Assembly: GCA_020692215.1 (NCBI GenBank)
Contig: JAIMKW010000001.1
Location: 284,442 to 348,441, forward strand
Reading direction: 5' to 3'
DNA length: 64,000 nt
Source: Sandarakinorhabdus sp.
GTDB lineage: Bacteria; Pseudomonadota; Alphaproteobacteria; Sphingomonadales; Sphingomonadaceae
Shown: positions 41,506-51,700 of the stretch, piece by piece
How the letters are laid out: each line of letters starts with the position of its first letter
Position numbering within the stretch: the stretch's first letter is position 1
The notes under the pieces: model-generated
Told to the model about the DNA's origin: nothing
The model's input: only the letters and a program-made list of their open reading frames with translations
Database searches by the model: none
Position numbers and translations under genes: made by a program

Positions 41506-43119
41506 ATGTTGAATCAGCGCGCGCGCATATTGCCGCCCTACACGCGGCGGGTGGACGACACGCGGCACCTTGTCAGCAAGGTGGTCGTGGTCACGGCGCT
41601 GATTCTGTTCGCCATGATGATGGGCTTCTTCATCGCCATCTTCGGCCTGCGCGGCTGGTTCATTCCGGCGATCCCCATCGTTGCAATGTTCGGCGCAGCG
41701 CTGTGGATGGCGCCCGATATCGACCCGCATTTCGATCGCGGCATCATCAAGGGCTATTTCATCTTCATGGCGGTCAGCCTGATCTGGCCCGGTTATATCG
41801 CACTCAATGTTCCCGGCGTGCCGTGGATCTCGCTGGACCGGCTGGTGATGTTCGCCCTGTTGACGATCACGCTTCTCCAGGTCGCAACCTCGCAACGCAT
41901 GCGCCAGGAAATCTCCGACATTCTGAACAGCCACAAGCCGATGAAGCGGCTGTTCATCGGCTGGGTCATCATCTCCCTTGTCATGTCAGCCGTCGCGGGC
42001 TTCTCGAATATTTCGCGCGACATCAATTTCCAGATCATGTGGCACCTGCCGTTCATCCTGTCGGCCTGGATCATGGCGAAGCCCGGCTATGCCGACAAAT
42101 TCCTCAAGCTGATGCTCATCTACGCGCTCATCGTTTCGGCCGTCGTCATTCCCGAGGTGCGGCTGGGGCATCCGTTCTGGGCAGGCTATGTTCCCTCCTA
42201 TCTGCTTGCCGAAGCCTATTATTCCGGCATGATTCTCGATGGCGCTCAGCGTTTCGGCGTCTACCGGGCAAAATCCGTCTACTCTGTGTCTCTCGCTTTT
42301 GCCGAAATGATCGGCATGGCATCGCCCTTTGTGCTCTTCGCGATCTTCCACGCCAAATCCTGGTGGCGCGCAGCGCTGGGCATCGCCCTGTTCGCACTGC
42401 TGTTCACGGCAGCCTGGTTCACGCAGAGCCGAACGGCCCTTGCGGTCTTCTTCGTGTCCCTCCCCGCCTTTCTGCTGATGTGGGCAGTCCGGCGCTTCAG
42501 GGTCGAAGCGAAGACGCGCGACATGATCGGGCCTGTCATTCTCTGGGCCTATCCGGCCTTTGCAGCGGTGCTGACGGCGGCTGTCCTGTTCGTGCCGCGG
42601 ATCCGGGTGCGTGTTCTGGGCGGTTCGGGCACGCGCTTCAGCGACAATGCACGCGAAGTGCAGTGGGAGATGGCCATTCCGCAAATCATCAAGAATCCGC
42701 TCGGCTATGGCTCGGGCTCCGTAAGCGAGCGCGTGCCCTACACCAATCTCGCCGGCGATTTCACGATCGACAGCTATCCCATCAACCTGCTGATCAATTA
42801 TGGCGTCCCCGGGTTCCTGCTGTTCGCGGGCTTTTTCATGGTCGCGGCCTATGTCGGCGCACGGGCCTATGTGATGGCCGAAACCCGCGAGGAAATGGTG
42901 GCCGGTGCCGCAGCGGTCGGCATCATGTCCTTTCTTGTCAGCCGCACCATCCTAAGCATGGAAGGCGGCATTCCTCTTGCCTTCGTCCTTGCGGGTGTGA
43001 TCATGGGCATCCACTGGCAGCAAAGGCAGCGCGCGCCGGCTGAAGTGCCCAAGGCTGCACTCCAGTCGCGCTACCCCATGCCGCCGCGCCAGATCCGCGG
43101 CATTGCCGCGCAAAACTAG
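41506..43119 (+). CDS. O-antigen ligase / polymerase family membrane protein
   Basis: A 537-residue inner-membrane protein with about 11-12 helices and a large extracytoplasmic region. The Wzy_C-like core lies around residues 270-400: FAEMIGMASPFVLFAIFH, ALLFTAAWFTQSRTALAVFFVSLPAFLL, and the loop GSGTRFSDNAREVQWEMAIPQIIKNPLGYGSGS. The TQSRTA and NPLGYGSGS motifs are characteristic. It would join or polymerise lipid-linked oligosaccharides in the periplasm. WaaL and Wzy cannot be told apart by sequence alone. Divergent from the epimerase gene across 104 bp. Confidence 0.87.
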   Translation: MLNQRARILPPYTRRVDDTRHLVSKVVVVTALILFAMMMGFFIAIFGLRGWFIPAIPIVAMFGAALWMAPDIDPHFDRGIIKGYFIFMAVSLIWPGYIALNVPGVPWISLDRLVMFALLTITLLQVATSQRMRQEISDILNSHKPMKRLFIGWVIISLVMSAVAGFSNISRDINFQIMWHLPFILSAWIMAKPGYADKFLKLMLIYALIVSAVVIPEVRLGHPFWAGYVPSYLLAEAYYSGMILDGAQRFGVYRAKSVYSVSLAFAEMIGMASPFVLFAIFHAKSWWRAALGIALFALLFTAAWFTQSRTALAVFFVSLPAFLLMWAVRRFRVEAKTRDMIGPVILWAYPAFAAVLTAAVLFVPRIRVRVLGGSGTRFSDNAREVQWEMAIPQIIKNPLGYGSGSVSERVPYTNLAGDFTIDSYPINLLINYGVPGFLLFAGFFMVAAYVGARAYVMAETREEMVAGAAAVGIMSFLVSRTILSMEGGIPLAFVLAGVIMGIHWQQRQRAPAEVPKAALQSRYPMPPRQIRGIAAQN

Positions 43120-43197
43120 GCCCCTTGCAACCGTCTTCTGCGCCTTGCAGTGCCGGCCGGGCGCTGGCTGCATGACCGGCCCGATGGCAGGGCCTTC

Positions 43198-44661
43198 ATG
43201 ACCATTGAGGATTCCGGTAGCCACACCAGGCGTCTCGTCGTGGTGCTGGTGGCCGCCCTTCTGTTCGGGTTCATGCGCATCCTCCCCCCGCCGGAGGGGT
43301 TGTCCGATACCGGCTGGGCCGTTGCCGCCCTCGCACTCGTCATGGCGATCCTCTGGCTGACAGAAGCGCTGCCGCTTCCGCTCGCCGCCACCCTGCCATT
43401 CCTCATCCTTCCCATCGCGGGCGTGATGCCGGCGGCGGGCGTTGCGGGTCTCTACTGGTCCCCCATCCTGTTCCTGGTGCTCGGCGGCGCGTTGATGGCC
43501 ATCGCGGTTGAAACGCACGGCCTTCACCGCCGGCTTGCCATGGGTATCGTCCGGCGCGCACCCGCCTCGCCGCGCGGGCTGCTTCTGGCCTTCATGGGGG
43601 CAACCGCGATCATCTCCATGCTGGTGTCGAACACGTCGAGCGCGCTCATCATGATGCCTGTCGCACTCGCCCTCGCAGGCATCGGCGGCGCATCGGACAC
43701 ATCGGGCATGTCCCCGCAAGATCCCGGGAGCCAGCCCATGCACGGGTTCGCGACAGCGCTTGTCCTGGGCATCGCCTATGCCGCAACCATCGGCGGGCTG
43801 GGAACGCTCGTCGGCTCGCCCACCAATGCCATTTCGGCCGGCATCATCGAACAGTCGCTGGGTATCCGGGTGGATTTCCTCACCTGGCTGGCCTTTGGCG
43901 TGCCGCTGGTCCTGCTGGCGATTCCGCTTGCGGCGGCCGCGCTCATCCTGTTGTTCCGTATCCCCGCTGGCCGTCTCGATCGCGCCGATATCGCAGCCGT
44001 CATGGGCGATGGCGGGCCGCTCACGTCGAACCAGTGGCGGCTGCTGCCGCTGCTGGGCCTGCTGCTGGCGGGCTGGCTGCTCCTCCCCGCCCTCAAGGGC
44101 CCGCTCGGGCTGCCGCCGATCGAGGATGGCATGGTCGCCATCGGCGTGGCGCTGCTGCTCTTCCTTGTCCCCGCCCAGGGCGGGGGAACGTTGCTGGGCT
44201 GGCGCGAAGCCTCCGCCAGGGCCCCGTGGGGTATCCTGCTGCTGTTCGGCGGCGGCCTCGCGCTGGCAGGCGCCATCACCCAATCCGGCCTGGCAACGTG
44301 GATCGGCGGCCAGATGGGGGCGCTGGGCGGCCTGCATCCGTGGCTTCTCGCCCTTGCCGTCGTGGCTGTCGTGGTCGTCGTCACCGAGTTTGCAAGCAAT
44401 GTCGCCGCCGCCAGCGCTTTCATGCCGGTGGTTGCTGCCGTCGCACTGGAAACAGGAGCCGTTCCGTTGCCGCTCGTCATGGCGGCGGCCTTTGCGGCCA
44501 GCTGGGGCTTCATGATGCCGTCGGGCACGCCGCCCAACGCCATTGCCTTTGCCACGGGCCGGGTGAAGATCACCGACATGGTTCGCGCCGGCGCTCTGGT
44601 GAACCTGTTCGGTGTTTTCCTGATGGTGTTCGTTGCCTTTGCAGTGGCCGCGCTGCTTTGA
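43198..44661 (+). CDS. DASS/SLC13-family anion:Na+ symporter
   Basis: A 487-residue inner-membrane dicarboxylate/sulfate transporter with about 11-12 helices. The two sodium-site SNT-type motifs are SMLVSNTSSALIMMPVALAL and TEFASNVAAASAFMPVVAAVAL, with GTLVGSPTNAISAGI and MPSGTPPNAIAFA as the matching hairpins. These are the inverted-repeat signatures of DASS proteins such as VcINDY. The ATG at 43198 is preferred; a GTG at 43150 adds 16 polar residues. A terminator follows. Probable substrates are succinate-type C4 acids. Confidence 0.9.
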   Translation: MTIEDSGSHTRRLVVVLVAALLFGFMRILPPPEGLSDTGWAVAALALVMAILWLTEALPLPLAATLPFLILPIAGVMPAAGVAGLYWSPILFLVLGGALMAIAVETHGLHRRLAMGIVRRAPASPRGLLLAFMGATAIISMLVSNTSSALIMMPVALALAGIGGASDTSGMSPQDPGSQPMHGFATALVLGIAYAATIGGLGTLVGSPTNAISAGIIEQSLGIRVDFLTWLAFGVPLVLLAIPLAAAALILLFRIPAGRLDRADIAAVMGDGGPLTSNQWRLLPLLGLLLAGWLLLPALKGPLGLPPIEDGMVAIGVALLLFLVPAQGGGTLLGWREASARAPWGILLLFGGGLALAGAITQSGLATWIGGQMGALGGLHPWLLALAVVAVVVVVTEFASNVAAASAFMPVVAAVALETGAVPLPLVMAAAFAASWGFMMPSGTPPNAIAFATGRVKITDMVRAGALVNLFGVFLMVFVAFAVAALL

Positions 44662-44662
44662 T

Positions 44663-44692
44663 CCGGCCTGCTACGATAGGGCCGGGCTTTTC
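44663..44692 (+). terminator. Intrinsic terminator after the DASS transporter gene
   Basis: CCGGCC (44663-44668) and GGCCGG (44680-44685) form a 6 bp GC stem with an 11-base loop, followed by GCTTTTCTT. It begins just after the stop codon. Confidence 0.6.
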
Positions 44693-44721
44693 TTGCGCCA
44701 GCATTCGGCTATAGAGCAGCC

Positions 44722-45837
44722 ATGCAGCCCAACAGCCGGATCTACCATCTCGATGCGTTGCGCTGCTTCTGCATGCTGTTCGGCCTCATGGTGCACGGCG
44801 CCACCATCGGCGATACTTGGGTGTTCGAAGCGATCAAGGCTGTTTCAGATCATTTCCGAATGGCTGCCTTCTTTCTCGTGTCGGGTTTCTTCACCGCCAT
44901 GGTGGCATCCCGAAGCACCATCGGCACCTTCCTGCAAAATCGCAGCAGGCTGGTGCTTGTTCCGCTTGCCGCCGGGCTCTTGCTGCTCAATCCCGTCACC
45001 AACTGGCTGATCCAGCTGTTTCATGGCGGCGGCATCAGCTTTGCCGACTATTTCTTCCGCGGCGGATGGCGCCTGCCCACGCCGGGAAAGAGCGTCTGGC
45101 ACCTGCACCTGTGGTTCTTGTTCTCGCTGTTCGCCTATGCGCTCCTCACACCGGCCCTGCTGCAAATGGGGTCCAGCGCCTTCGTCTCCAGATGGCTTGG
45201 CCGCTACCTCGATATCGCCGGTCGCGCGGCGCTTATGGGCCTTGCGCTTGCGATGGGGGTTGCCGTCGTGCTTCTGCGCGCCGTCAACGATCAGATCTTT
45301 TCCCTGTTCCTGCCGGAACTGCTGGATTTCATCACCATGGCAACCATGGGCTATCTGCCCTATTTCGCGGTCGGCGTGTTCGCCTTTGCCCAGCGCCGTC
45401 TGTACACCGCGTTGCACAGGGTCTTCTGGCCCGGGCTCATCCTGTTCGGCGGCCTCTATGCCGCGCACGGGGTCTTTGCAGAGGATCTCCCCCGCGCAGT
45501 GGAGCGTGCGATGCTGTGGACCGGCCGCACCGGTTTCATCTTCCTGATTGTCTGCGCGCTTCTCGCCATTTCGGAACGCTTCGTGAAAAAGGGCAGCCCC
45601 CTGCTCTCCGCCTTCACCGATGGCGTCTACAGCTTCTACATGTTCCACTTCCTCATCATCTACGCCATTGCCAATGCGGTTGCCCTCATCACCCCCAACC
45701 TCGGCATCATCTTTCTGGCGATCCTCGGCATCGGCTATCCGCTGCTGTTCTGGATCCACCGCACGCTCATCGCGCCCAGCCCGGCCATGACCTTGCTGTT
45801 CAATGGCAAGCGGCCAAAGGCCGTCGCCCCCGCATAG
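44722..45837 (+). CDS. Acyltransferase-3 family membrane protein (OpgC-like)
   Basis: A 371-residue protein with about ten hydrophobic helices. RIYHLDALRCFCMLFGLMVHGATIG carries the family's N-terminal R/H motif (conserved His in the second helix), and FLVSGFFTAMVASR and FTDGVYSFYMFHFLIIYAIAN fit the Acyl_transf_3 fold. The subgroup resembles OpgC, which succinylates periplasmic glucans. It would add acyl groups to an envelope polysaccharide. A hairpin GGTGGG-CGGG-CCCACC overlaps its stop codon. Confidence 0.82.
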   Translation: MQPNSRIYHLDALRCFCMLFGLMVHGATIGDTWVFEAIKAVSDHFRMAAFFLVSGFFTAMVASRSTIGTFLQNRSRLVLVPLAAGLLLLNPVTNWLIQLFHGGGISFADYFFRGGWRLPTPGKSVWHLHLWFLFSLFAYALLTPALLQMGSSAFVSRWLGRYLDIAGRAALMGLALAMGVAVVLLRAVNDQIFSLFLPELLDFITMATMGYLPYFAVGVFAFAQRRLYTALHRVFWPGLILFGGLYAAHGVFAEDLPRAVERAMLWTGRTGFIFLIVCALLAISERFVKKGSPLLSAFTDGVYSFYMFHFLIIYAIANAVALITPNLGIIFLAILGIGYPLLFWIHRTLIAPSPAMTLLFNGKRPKAVAPA

Positions 45838-45852
45838 GTGGGCGGGCCCACC
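45837..45852 (+). terminator. Hairpin overlapping the acyltransferase stop
   Basis: GGTGGG (45837-45842), loop CGGG, CCCACC (45847-45852), followed by CTTTGC. A short GC-rich stem with little T; possible terminator before prs. Confidence 0.4.
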
Positions 45853-45924
45853 CTTTGCGGGGCAGGTTGCTGTTGCCCGGCCGCGCTGCATGGTCTAGCT
45901 GGCGGGAAAAGGGGATAAACGCGC

Positions 45925-46866
45925 ATGAAGCTGCTGGCCGGAAACAGCAATCCAAGGCTCGCCGAAGAGGTTGCCCGCTATCTGGAAATCCCGCTCACGG
46001 CGGCGTCTGTGCGGCGCTTCGCCGACGAGGAAATCTTCGTCGAAATCCACGAAAATGTGCGCGGTCAGGATGTGTTCGTGCTGCAATCCACCTCGGCGCC
46101 CGCAAACGACAATCTGATGGAGCTGCTCATCTGCATCGATGCGCTCCGCCGTGCATCAGCCAAGCGGATCACCGCCGTCGTCCCCTATTTCGGCTACGCC
46201 CGGCAAGACAGGAAGCCCGGCCCCCGCACCCCCATTTCGGCCAAGCTGGTGGCAAATCTCATCACGGTCGCCGGGGCGTCGCGCGTGCTGTCGGTCGATC
46301 TCCACGCCGGGCAGATCCAGGGCTTCTTCGATATCCCGACAGACAATCTCTATGGGGCACCCGTGATGTCGGCGGATATCCAGTCGCGCTATCCGGCGCA
46401 GGCGGGCAGGCTGATGGTGGTGTCGCCCGATGTCGGCGGCGTGGTTCGCGCGCGCGCGCTGGCCCGCCGGCTCGATAACGCCCCGCTTGCCATTGTCGAC
46501 AAGCGCCGTGAACGGCCCGGCGAATCCGAAGTGATGAACATCATCGGCGATGTGAAGGATCGTTTCTGCATCCTGGTCGATGATATCGTCGATTCCGCAG
46601 GCACGCTGTGCAACGCAGCCCAGGCGCTGATGGATCAGGGGGCAGCCGGCGTCGCCGCCTATGTCACCCACGGAGTGCTTTCAGGCGGCGCGGTCGCCCG
46701 CGTCGAAGGCTCGGCGCTGACCGAACTCGTCATCACCGATTCCATTTTCGCAGTCCCGCCGGTCGCCGCAGCAAAGAAGATCCGTGTCCTCACCATCGCC
46801 CCGCTGCTGGGCGAAGCCATCCGCCGGATTTCCGATGAATCCAGCGTGTCCTCGTTGTTCGATTAG
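45925..46866 (+). CDS. prs: Ribose-phosphate pyrophosphokinase
   Basis: Makes PRPP for nucleotide, histidine and tryptophan synthesis. The 313 residues show [49 protein letters not shown], the Mg/ATP-binding [47 protein letters not shown] and the PRPP loop [18 protein letters not shown]. All catalytic segments are intact and length is normal. It appears to be transcribed alone; a small membrane-protein gene converges on it. Confidence 0.97.
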   Translation: MKLLAGNSNPRLAEEVARYLEIPLTAASVRRFADEEIFVEIHENVRGQDVFVLQSTSAPANDNLMELLICIDALRRASAKRITAVVPYFGYARQDRKPGPRTPISAKLVANLITVAGASRVLSVDLHAGQIQGFFDIPTDNLYGAPVMSADIQSRYPAQAGRLMVVSPDVGGVVRARALARRLDNAPLAIVDKRRERPGESEVMNIIGDVKDRFCILVDDIVDSAGTLCNAAQALMDQGAAGVAAYVTHGVLSGGAVARVEGSALTELVITDSIFAVPPVAAAKKIRVLTIAPLLGEAIRRISDESSVSSLFD

Positions 46867-46883
46867 GGCAGGTTCACCAGACG

Positions 46884-47153
46884 TCAGGGGCTGATGAGGG
46901 CTTCCACCGCCAGCCCCAGGCCAGCCAGCACGATCAGGCCGATAACGATTGCGCCTGCCGCCTCCACAGCCCTGGTCGCCTTGCTGCGCTTCACAGGCGG
47001 GGATTTGCGCCAGGCGTCCTCCATTTCGGGGGCGTCGGTCGCGATGCCATCCATATTCTCCGCAGGATGCACATCATCCCTGGCATTCCGCGTCTCGAAG
47101 ACTGGAAAATCAGCCCCTTGGGCATGAATCCTGTGGTCAGAATAATATGACAT
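46884..47153 (-). CDS. Small single-pass membrane protein, unknown family
   Basis: An 89-residue protein I do not recognise. The first 60 residues are polar and acidic then basic (KSPPVKRSKATR). A C-terminal hydrophobic helix follows (AVEAAGAIVIGLIVLAGLGLAVEALI), which suggests a tail-anchored or N-in membrane protein. A good -35/-10 pair lies upstream (47186-47214), supporting a real gene. Convergent with prs (17-base gap). Confidence 0.55.
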   Translation of the reverse strand: MSYYSDHRIHAQGADFPVFETRNARDDVHPAENMDGIATDAPEMEDAWRKSPPVKRSKATRAVEAAGAIVIGLIVLAGLGLAVEALISP

Positions 47154-47185
47154 GCCAAACCCTTACGCTACCGGAACCAGTTTCA

Positions 47186-47214
47186 GGGCTAGGGGCTGCC
47201 CAGAATGTTGTCAA
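47186..47214 (-). promoter_or_regulatory. Possible promoter of the small membrane-protein gene
   Basis: Minus-strand TTGACA (47214-47209), 17 bases, TAGCCC (47191-47186); the start codon is 33 bases further on. The -35 is perfect and the -10 poor. Confidence 0.35.
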
Positions 47215-47275
47215 TTGCCGTGCCAACTGTCCATGCCCCCGTTTGGCACAGACAAGCCATCGCAGCACAAGCGCC

Positions 47276-48148
47276 TCACCCCGCCCGCTCCAGCACCAAT
47301 ATGTCCTGAAAATAGTGGGAGGGCCGCTCTTTCCACGTCCCCGAAACGCGGTGCACCACAGTCAGGCCCAGCTCATTCAGCAGGGCGTGCAGCGCCGTTT
47401 CGCGGATCGCAACCGCCACTTCGGGAACGCTCGCCTTCTGCCGGCTGAAAAAATCCGGCTCGCCCGGGAAAGGCCGGTCGAAAATCCACAGCGAGCGGGA
47501 CTGCGGATACAGATGGCTCTCGCCGTCGTCCCGTTCGGCCAGGGTTTCTGCATAGCGCTCGTCCAGGATGAAGAAGGTCATCACCGCCCGTCCACCAGGG
47601 CGCAGCGTCCGTGCAACTTCCCCAAGATAAAAGCGGAAATCCGCCGGCCCCATATGCGTCCAAACCGAAACCGCCAGCTGGAAATCGAAGGCTGCATTGT
47701 CGATCGGCCAGGCCGGCAGACCCTTCTGATCCCGCGCGTAAAAGCCGTTTCCGGCCGGCACATGGATCCACTCGGCGCGCGCGTCGGGATAGGATGTGCG
47801 GCAGATGTCGATCGATCGGGAAACCACATCCAGGCCGACATAGCGGTCGTCCGGGCCGATCTGCGGCAGCAACGAAAGATACTGCCGCCCAACCCCGCAA
47901 CCGATATCCAGAATGCGGATCGGGCGCTCTTGCGGCATCCATGTCCCCAGGAAGGCCTGCCAATAGCCGATAATGAAGCACCATTCGCTATAGGTGGTGG
48001 TGCCCAGCCCTCCGGTGCGAAGGGCAGGCCGCGGCACCTGCCGCAGCGAAAAGGCGCGCGAGAGCGAATTTGTCTCGACAGATCGCAGCAGGGCCTCGGC
48101 TGGCACCTGCGCATATTCCTCCGCCCGCCGGGCGATCTTGCTCCACAT
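47276..48148 (-). CDS. Class I SAM-dependent methyltransferase
   Basis: A 290-residue cytosolic methyltransferase. Motif I is IRILDIGCGVGRQYLSLLPQIGPDDRYVGLDVVSRSIDICR (about 77-115), followed by FDFQLAVSVWTHM and ARTLRPGGRAVMTFFILDE (motifs III/IV). The N-terminal 70 residues (RRAEEYAQVPAEALLRSVETN) and the C-terminal QDILVLERAG are outside the core. The substrate is not evident; similar genes occur in glycan loci. The ATG at 48148 is chosen. The frame stays open far upstream, but that part is antisense to or out of phase with a better gene (48340-48693). Confidence 0.78.
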   Translation of the reverse strand: MWSKIARRAEEYAQVPAEALLRSVETNSLSRAFSLRQVPRPALRTGGLGTTTYSEWCFIIGYWQAFLGTWMPQERPIRILDIGCGVGRQYLSLLPQIGPDDRYVGLDVVSRSIDICRTSYPDARAEWIHVPAGNGFYARDQKGLPAWPIDNAAFDFQLAVSVWTHMGPADFRFYLGEVARTLRPGGRAVMTFFILDERYAETLAERDDGESHLYPQSRSLWIFDRPFPGEPDFFSRQKASVPEVAVAIRETALHALLNELGLTVVHRVSGTWKERPSHYFQDILVLERAG

Positions 48149-48189
48149 GACGCAACTCCACAGGCTCCCAGTTGCGCTTCTGGCGATTG

Positions 48190-48242
48190 GATCGGCAGTG
48201 GCTTCGCCATGCCATCCGGCATGCCGCCATCCCCTGCCGATC
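48190..48242. repeat. Nested inverted repeat between two minus-strand genes
   Basis: Three nested stems share one axis: GATCGGCAG (48190-48198) with CTGCCGATC (48234-48242), TGGC with GCCA, and CATGCC (48208-48213) with GGCATG (48218-48223). Only small internal loops are unpaired. It lies in the 191 bp between the yjbR-type gene and the methyltransferase gene. No T run is present, so neither a simple terminator nor an operator is obvious. Confidence 0.75.
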
Positions 48243-48339
48243 CGCTCCTTCCAGTTCCGGCCCTGATTCGCCAAGGCCAGTGTGGCGTGCCTGTGTGCCA
48301 AAGCGGGACGTGCTTGGCCGATGCCCCGCTGGCCTCCGC

Positions 48340-48693
48340 TCAGGGCTGCACTGTGCGGCCAAGGCTCTTCGGCGCCACCGCCCGATAGCTCTCCTCCAGC
48401 CACCCGCCCAGCAGCTCCGGGTCGAGGTTCGAGCCCGGCGTCAACCGGCAGCTCATCCAGCCATGCTTCCCAAGCCCATAGCCCGTGGGCACGCAGTCCT
48501 CGAACATCTGCGCAAACTGTGCCGAAGCCGGAAGCTTCACTGTCAGGCTCAGCGTATCGGGCGCGAACGCCAGAAAGGCGAAGATCTTCTTGCGCACCTT
48601 CACCACCCGCTCGCCCCAGGGATAATCCTCCCACGCCTCGGGATAGGCCAGCGCCTGCGCCAGAAGATCCTGCCCGATCCGCTCCAGGTCCAC
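48340..48693 (-). CDS. MmcQ/YjbR family protein
   Basis: A 117-residue protein: PEAWEDYPWGERVVKVRKKIFAFLAF, LSLTVKLPASAQFAQMFEDCVPTGYGLGKHGWMSCRL and LLGGWLEESYRAVAPKSL are YjbR features (W..Y.FG-like; W in the double-wing). YjbR proteins have a CyaY/MotCF-like fold and are annotated as DNA-binding without a known role. It starts at a GTG 12 bases after the gltB stop, so it is probably the last gene of the glt operon. Confidence 0.85.
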   Translation of the reverse strand: MDLERIGQDLLAQALAYPEAWEDYPWGERVVKVRKKIFAFLAFAPDTLSLTVKLPASAQFAQMFEDCVPTGYGLGKHGWMSCRLTPGSNLDPELLGGWLEESYRAVAPKSLGRTVQP

Positions 48694-48705
48694 CCGAAAG
48701 GCCCC

Positions 48706-51700
48706 CTATTCGGCGGCCTGCAAGTCCCCGGTGTCGCAAAGCGGGTGCGGCAGCCGGGTCAGCATTTCCTTCGGGCAAATCTGCCAGATCTTGTCGCGTG
48801 TCCGGTCCCAGTCGGCCAGCAGGCTTTCGGCCCAGCGGCTTCCCGTTTCGGCGTGGTGCCGCTCGATCAGGCCTTTCACCTGCGCCTCCCAGTGGGCGCT
48901 GGAAAGCCGCTGCCACACAACGGAATCCGGGTTCACCTTGCGTTCGAACGTGTCCGCCACGTCCAGCACAAAGGCCATCCCGCCCGTCATCCCCGCTGCG
49001 AAATTGTCGCCCACGCTGTTCAGGATCACTGCCGTTCCGCCGGTCATATATTCGCAGCCGTTCGCGCCGCAGCCTTCAATCACAGTCGTCGCGCCCGAAT
49101 TGCGCACAGCAAAGCGCTCGCCCGCCTGCCCGGCTGCAAACAGTTCGCCGGCCGTTGCGCCATACAGGCAGGTGTTGCCCACAATCGCATTGTCCTGCGT
49201 CGCCAGCGGCGAAGAAACCATCGGCCGCACCACGATCGTCGCGCCCGAAAGGCCCTTGCCCACATAATCGTTCGCGTCGCCGAACACTTCCAGCTTCACG
49301 CCCTGCACGGCAAAGGCGCCCAGCGATTGCCCGGCCGATCCGCGCAGACGGACATGCACATGGCCCGGCGTCAGCGCCTTCATCCCGAACCGCCGGGTGA
49401 TCATGGCCGAAAGCCGCGTGCCCACAGCGCGGTGCGTGTTGCGCACCGAATAGGTCAGCTGCATCTTCTCGCCACGCTCCAGGTTGGCCGATGCATCGCG
49501 CAAGATCTCCGCATCCAGGCTGTCGGGCACCGGGTTGCGCGGTGCATCCTTGGCCGAACGCCGCATCGCATCGGGCGCATCCACCTTGGCCAGAATGGGG
49601 TTCAGGTCCAGGTCGTCCAGATGCTCGGCGCCCCGGCTCACCTGCCGCAGCAGCTCGGTTCGGCCGATGATCTCGTCCAGCGATCGCACGCCCAGCTTCG
49701 CCAGCAGATCACGCACCTCCTCGGCAATGAAGGTCATCAGGTTGATCACCTTCTCGGGGCTTCCGCCAAACTTCCGGCGCAGCGCCTCGTCCTGTGTGCA
49801 CACGCCCACGGGGCAGGTGTTGGAATGGCACTGCCGCACCATGATGCAGCCCATGGCAACAAGGCTCAGCGTGCCGATCCCGAACTCCTCGGCACCCAGG
49901 ATGGCGGCAATCACGATGTCGCGCCCGGTTTTCAGCCCACCGTCGGTGCGCAGCTTCACCCGGTGCCGCAGCCCGTTCAGCGTAAGCACCTGGTTCACTT
50001 CCGAAAGCCCCATTTCCCACGGAGTTCCGGCATATTTGATGCTGGTCTGCGGAGAAGCACCGGTGCCGCCGACATTGCCCGAAACCAGGATCACATCGGC
50101 ATGGGCCTTGGCAACGCCCGCCGCCACCGTGCCAATTCCGGCTGAAGACACCAGCTTCACGCATACCTTGGCGTTGGGGTTGATCTGCTTCAGATCATAG
50201 ATCAGCTGCGCCAGGTCCTCGATCGAATAGATATCGTGGTGCGGCGGCGGCGAAATCAGCGTCACGCCGGGGGTCGCGTGGCGCAGCCGCGCGATCATTT
50301 CGGTCACCTTGAAGCCGGGCAACTGCCCGCCCTCGCCGGGTTTGGCGCCCTGCGCCACCTTGATCTCGATCTCGGTGCAGGCGTTCAGATATTCCGCCGT
50401 CACGCCGAACCGGCCGCTGGCAATCTGTTTGATTGTCGAATTGGCGTTGTCGCCATTGGCATAGGGCTTGAAGCGCGCCGAATCCTCCCCGCCTTCGCCG
50501 CTCACCGCCTTGGCGCCGATCCGGTTCATGGCGATTGCCAGCGTCTCGTGCGCCTCCGGGCTCAAGGCCCCCAGCGACATGCCCGGCGTCACGAAGCGCT
50601 TGCGGATCTCGGAAATGCTCTCCACGTCCTCGGGGCCCAGCGGCTGGGCAGCATAGTTGAACTCCAGCAGGTCGCGCAGATAGATCGGCGGCAGCTGGCG
50701 CACCCCTTCGGAAAATTTCCGGTACTGGGAATAGCTGTCGTTCGAAACAGCCTCCTGCAGCGTGTGAATCAACCCGGCTTCCCAGGCGTGCGGCTCGCCA
50801 CCGAACCGGTAGCGGTAAAGCCCGCCAACAGGCAGCGCGGTTGCCGCTTCATCAAAGGCGCGTTCGTGCCGCTCCAGGGCCGAAAGGAACAGCGAGTGAT
50901 AGCCTTCGCCCGAAATCTTGGCGGGCATGCCGGGGAAGAAATCCGCCACAAGGGATCGCGAAAGCCCGACCGCCTCGAAATTATAGCCACCGCGATAGCT
51001 GGAGATGACGGCGATGCCCATTTTCGACATGATCTTCAAAAGGCCGTCGTCCACTGCCTTCCTGTAGCGCGCGACGCAGTCGGCCAGCGGCCGGTCGCCG
51101 AACAGCCCGCGGGCGTGCCGGTCGGTGATGGAAAGCTCGGTCAGCCAGGCGTTCACGGTGGTGGCGCCCACGCCCACCAGCACGGCGACATAATGCGTGT
51201 CCATGCATTCGGCAGATCGAACATTGATCGAAGCGAAGGTCCGCAAACCCTTTCGCACCAGATGCGTGTGCACGCCGGCCGCAGCCAGTATCATCGTCAC
51301 GGCGCAGCGGCTGGCGGATTGCTGTTCATCGGTCAGGAACAGCTGGGATTTGCCCTGCCGCACGGCAGCCTCGGCCTCGGCCCGGATCCGCGCAATGGCC
51401 GCCTTCAGCCCATCGGCCCCCTCCGCAATGGAAAAGGTGCAATCGATTTCGGCCGCATTGGCCCCGAAATGCGCCTTCAGCTGCGCCCATTCCCCGTTGG
51501 TGATCAGCGGGCTTTCCAGCACCATCACGCCCGATTGCTGTTCGTCCCGGTCCAGGATGTTGCCATGGTTCCCGAAGCGGGTCTTCAGGCTCATCACGCG
51601 CGATTCCCGCAAGCTGTCGATCGGCGGGTTCGTCACCTGGCTGAAATTCTGCCGGAAGAAATGCGACATGCAGCGCGCATTGCCGGAAATCACCGCCAGC

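Noticed and set aside
48149-48916. A 546-residue minus-strand reading frame joined to the methyltransferase
   Set aside because: The part upstream of 48148 is an out-of-frame shadow of the yjbR-type gene and gltB; the conserved methyltransferase begins at 48148.
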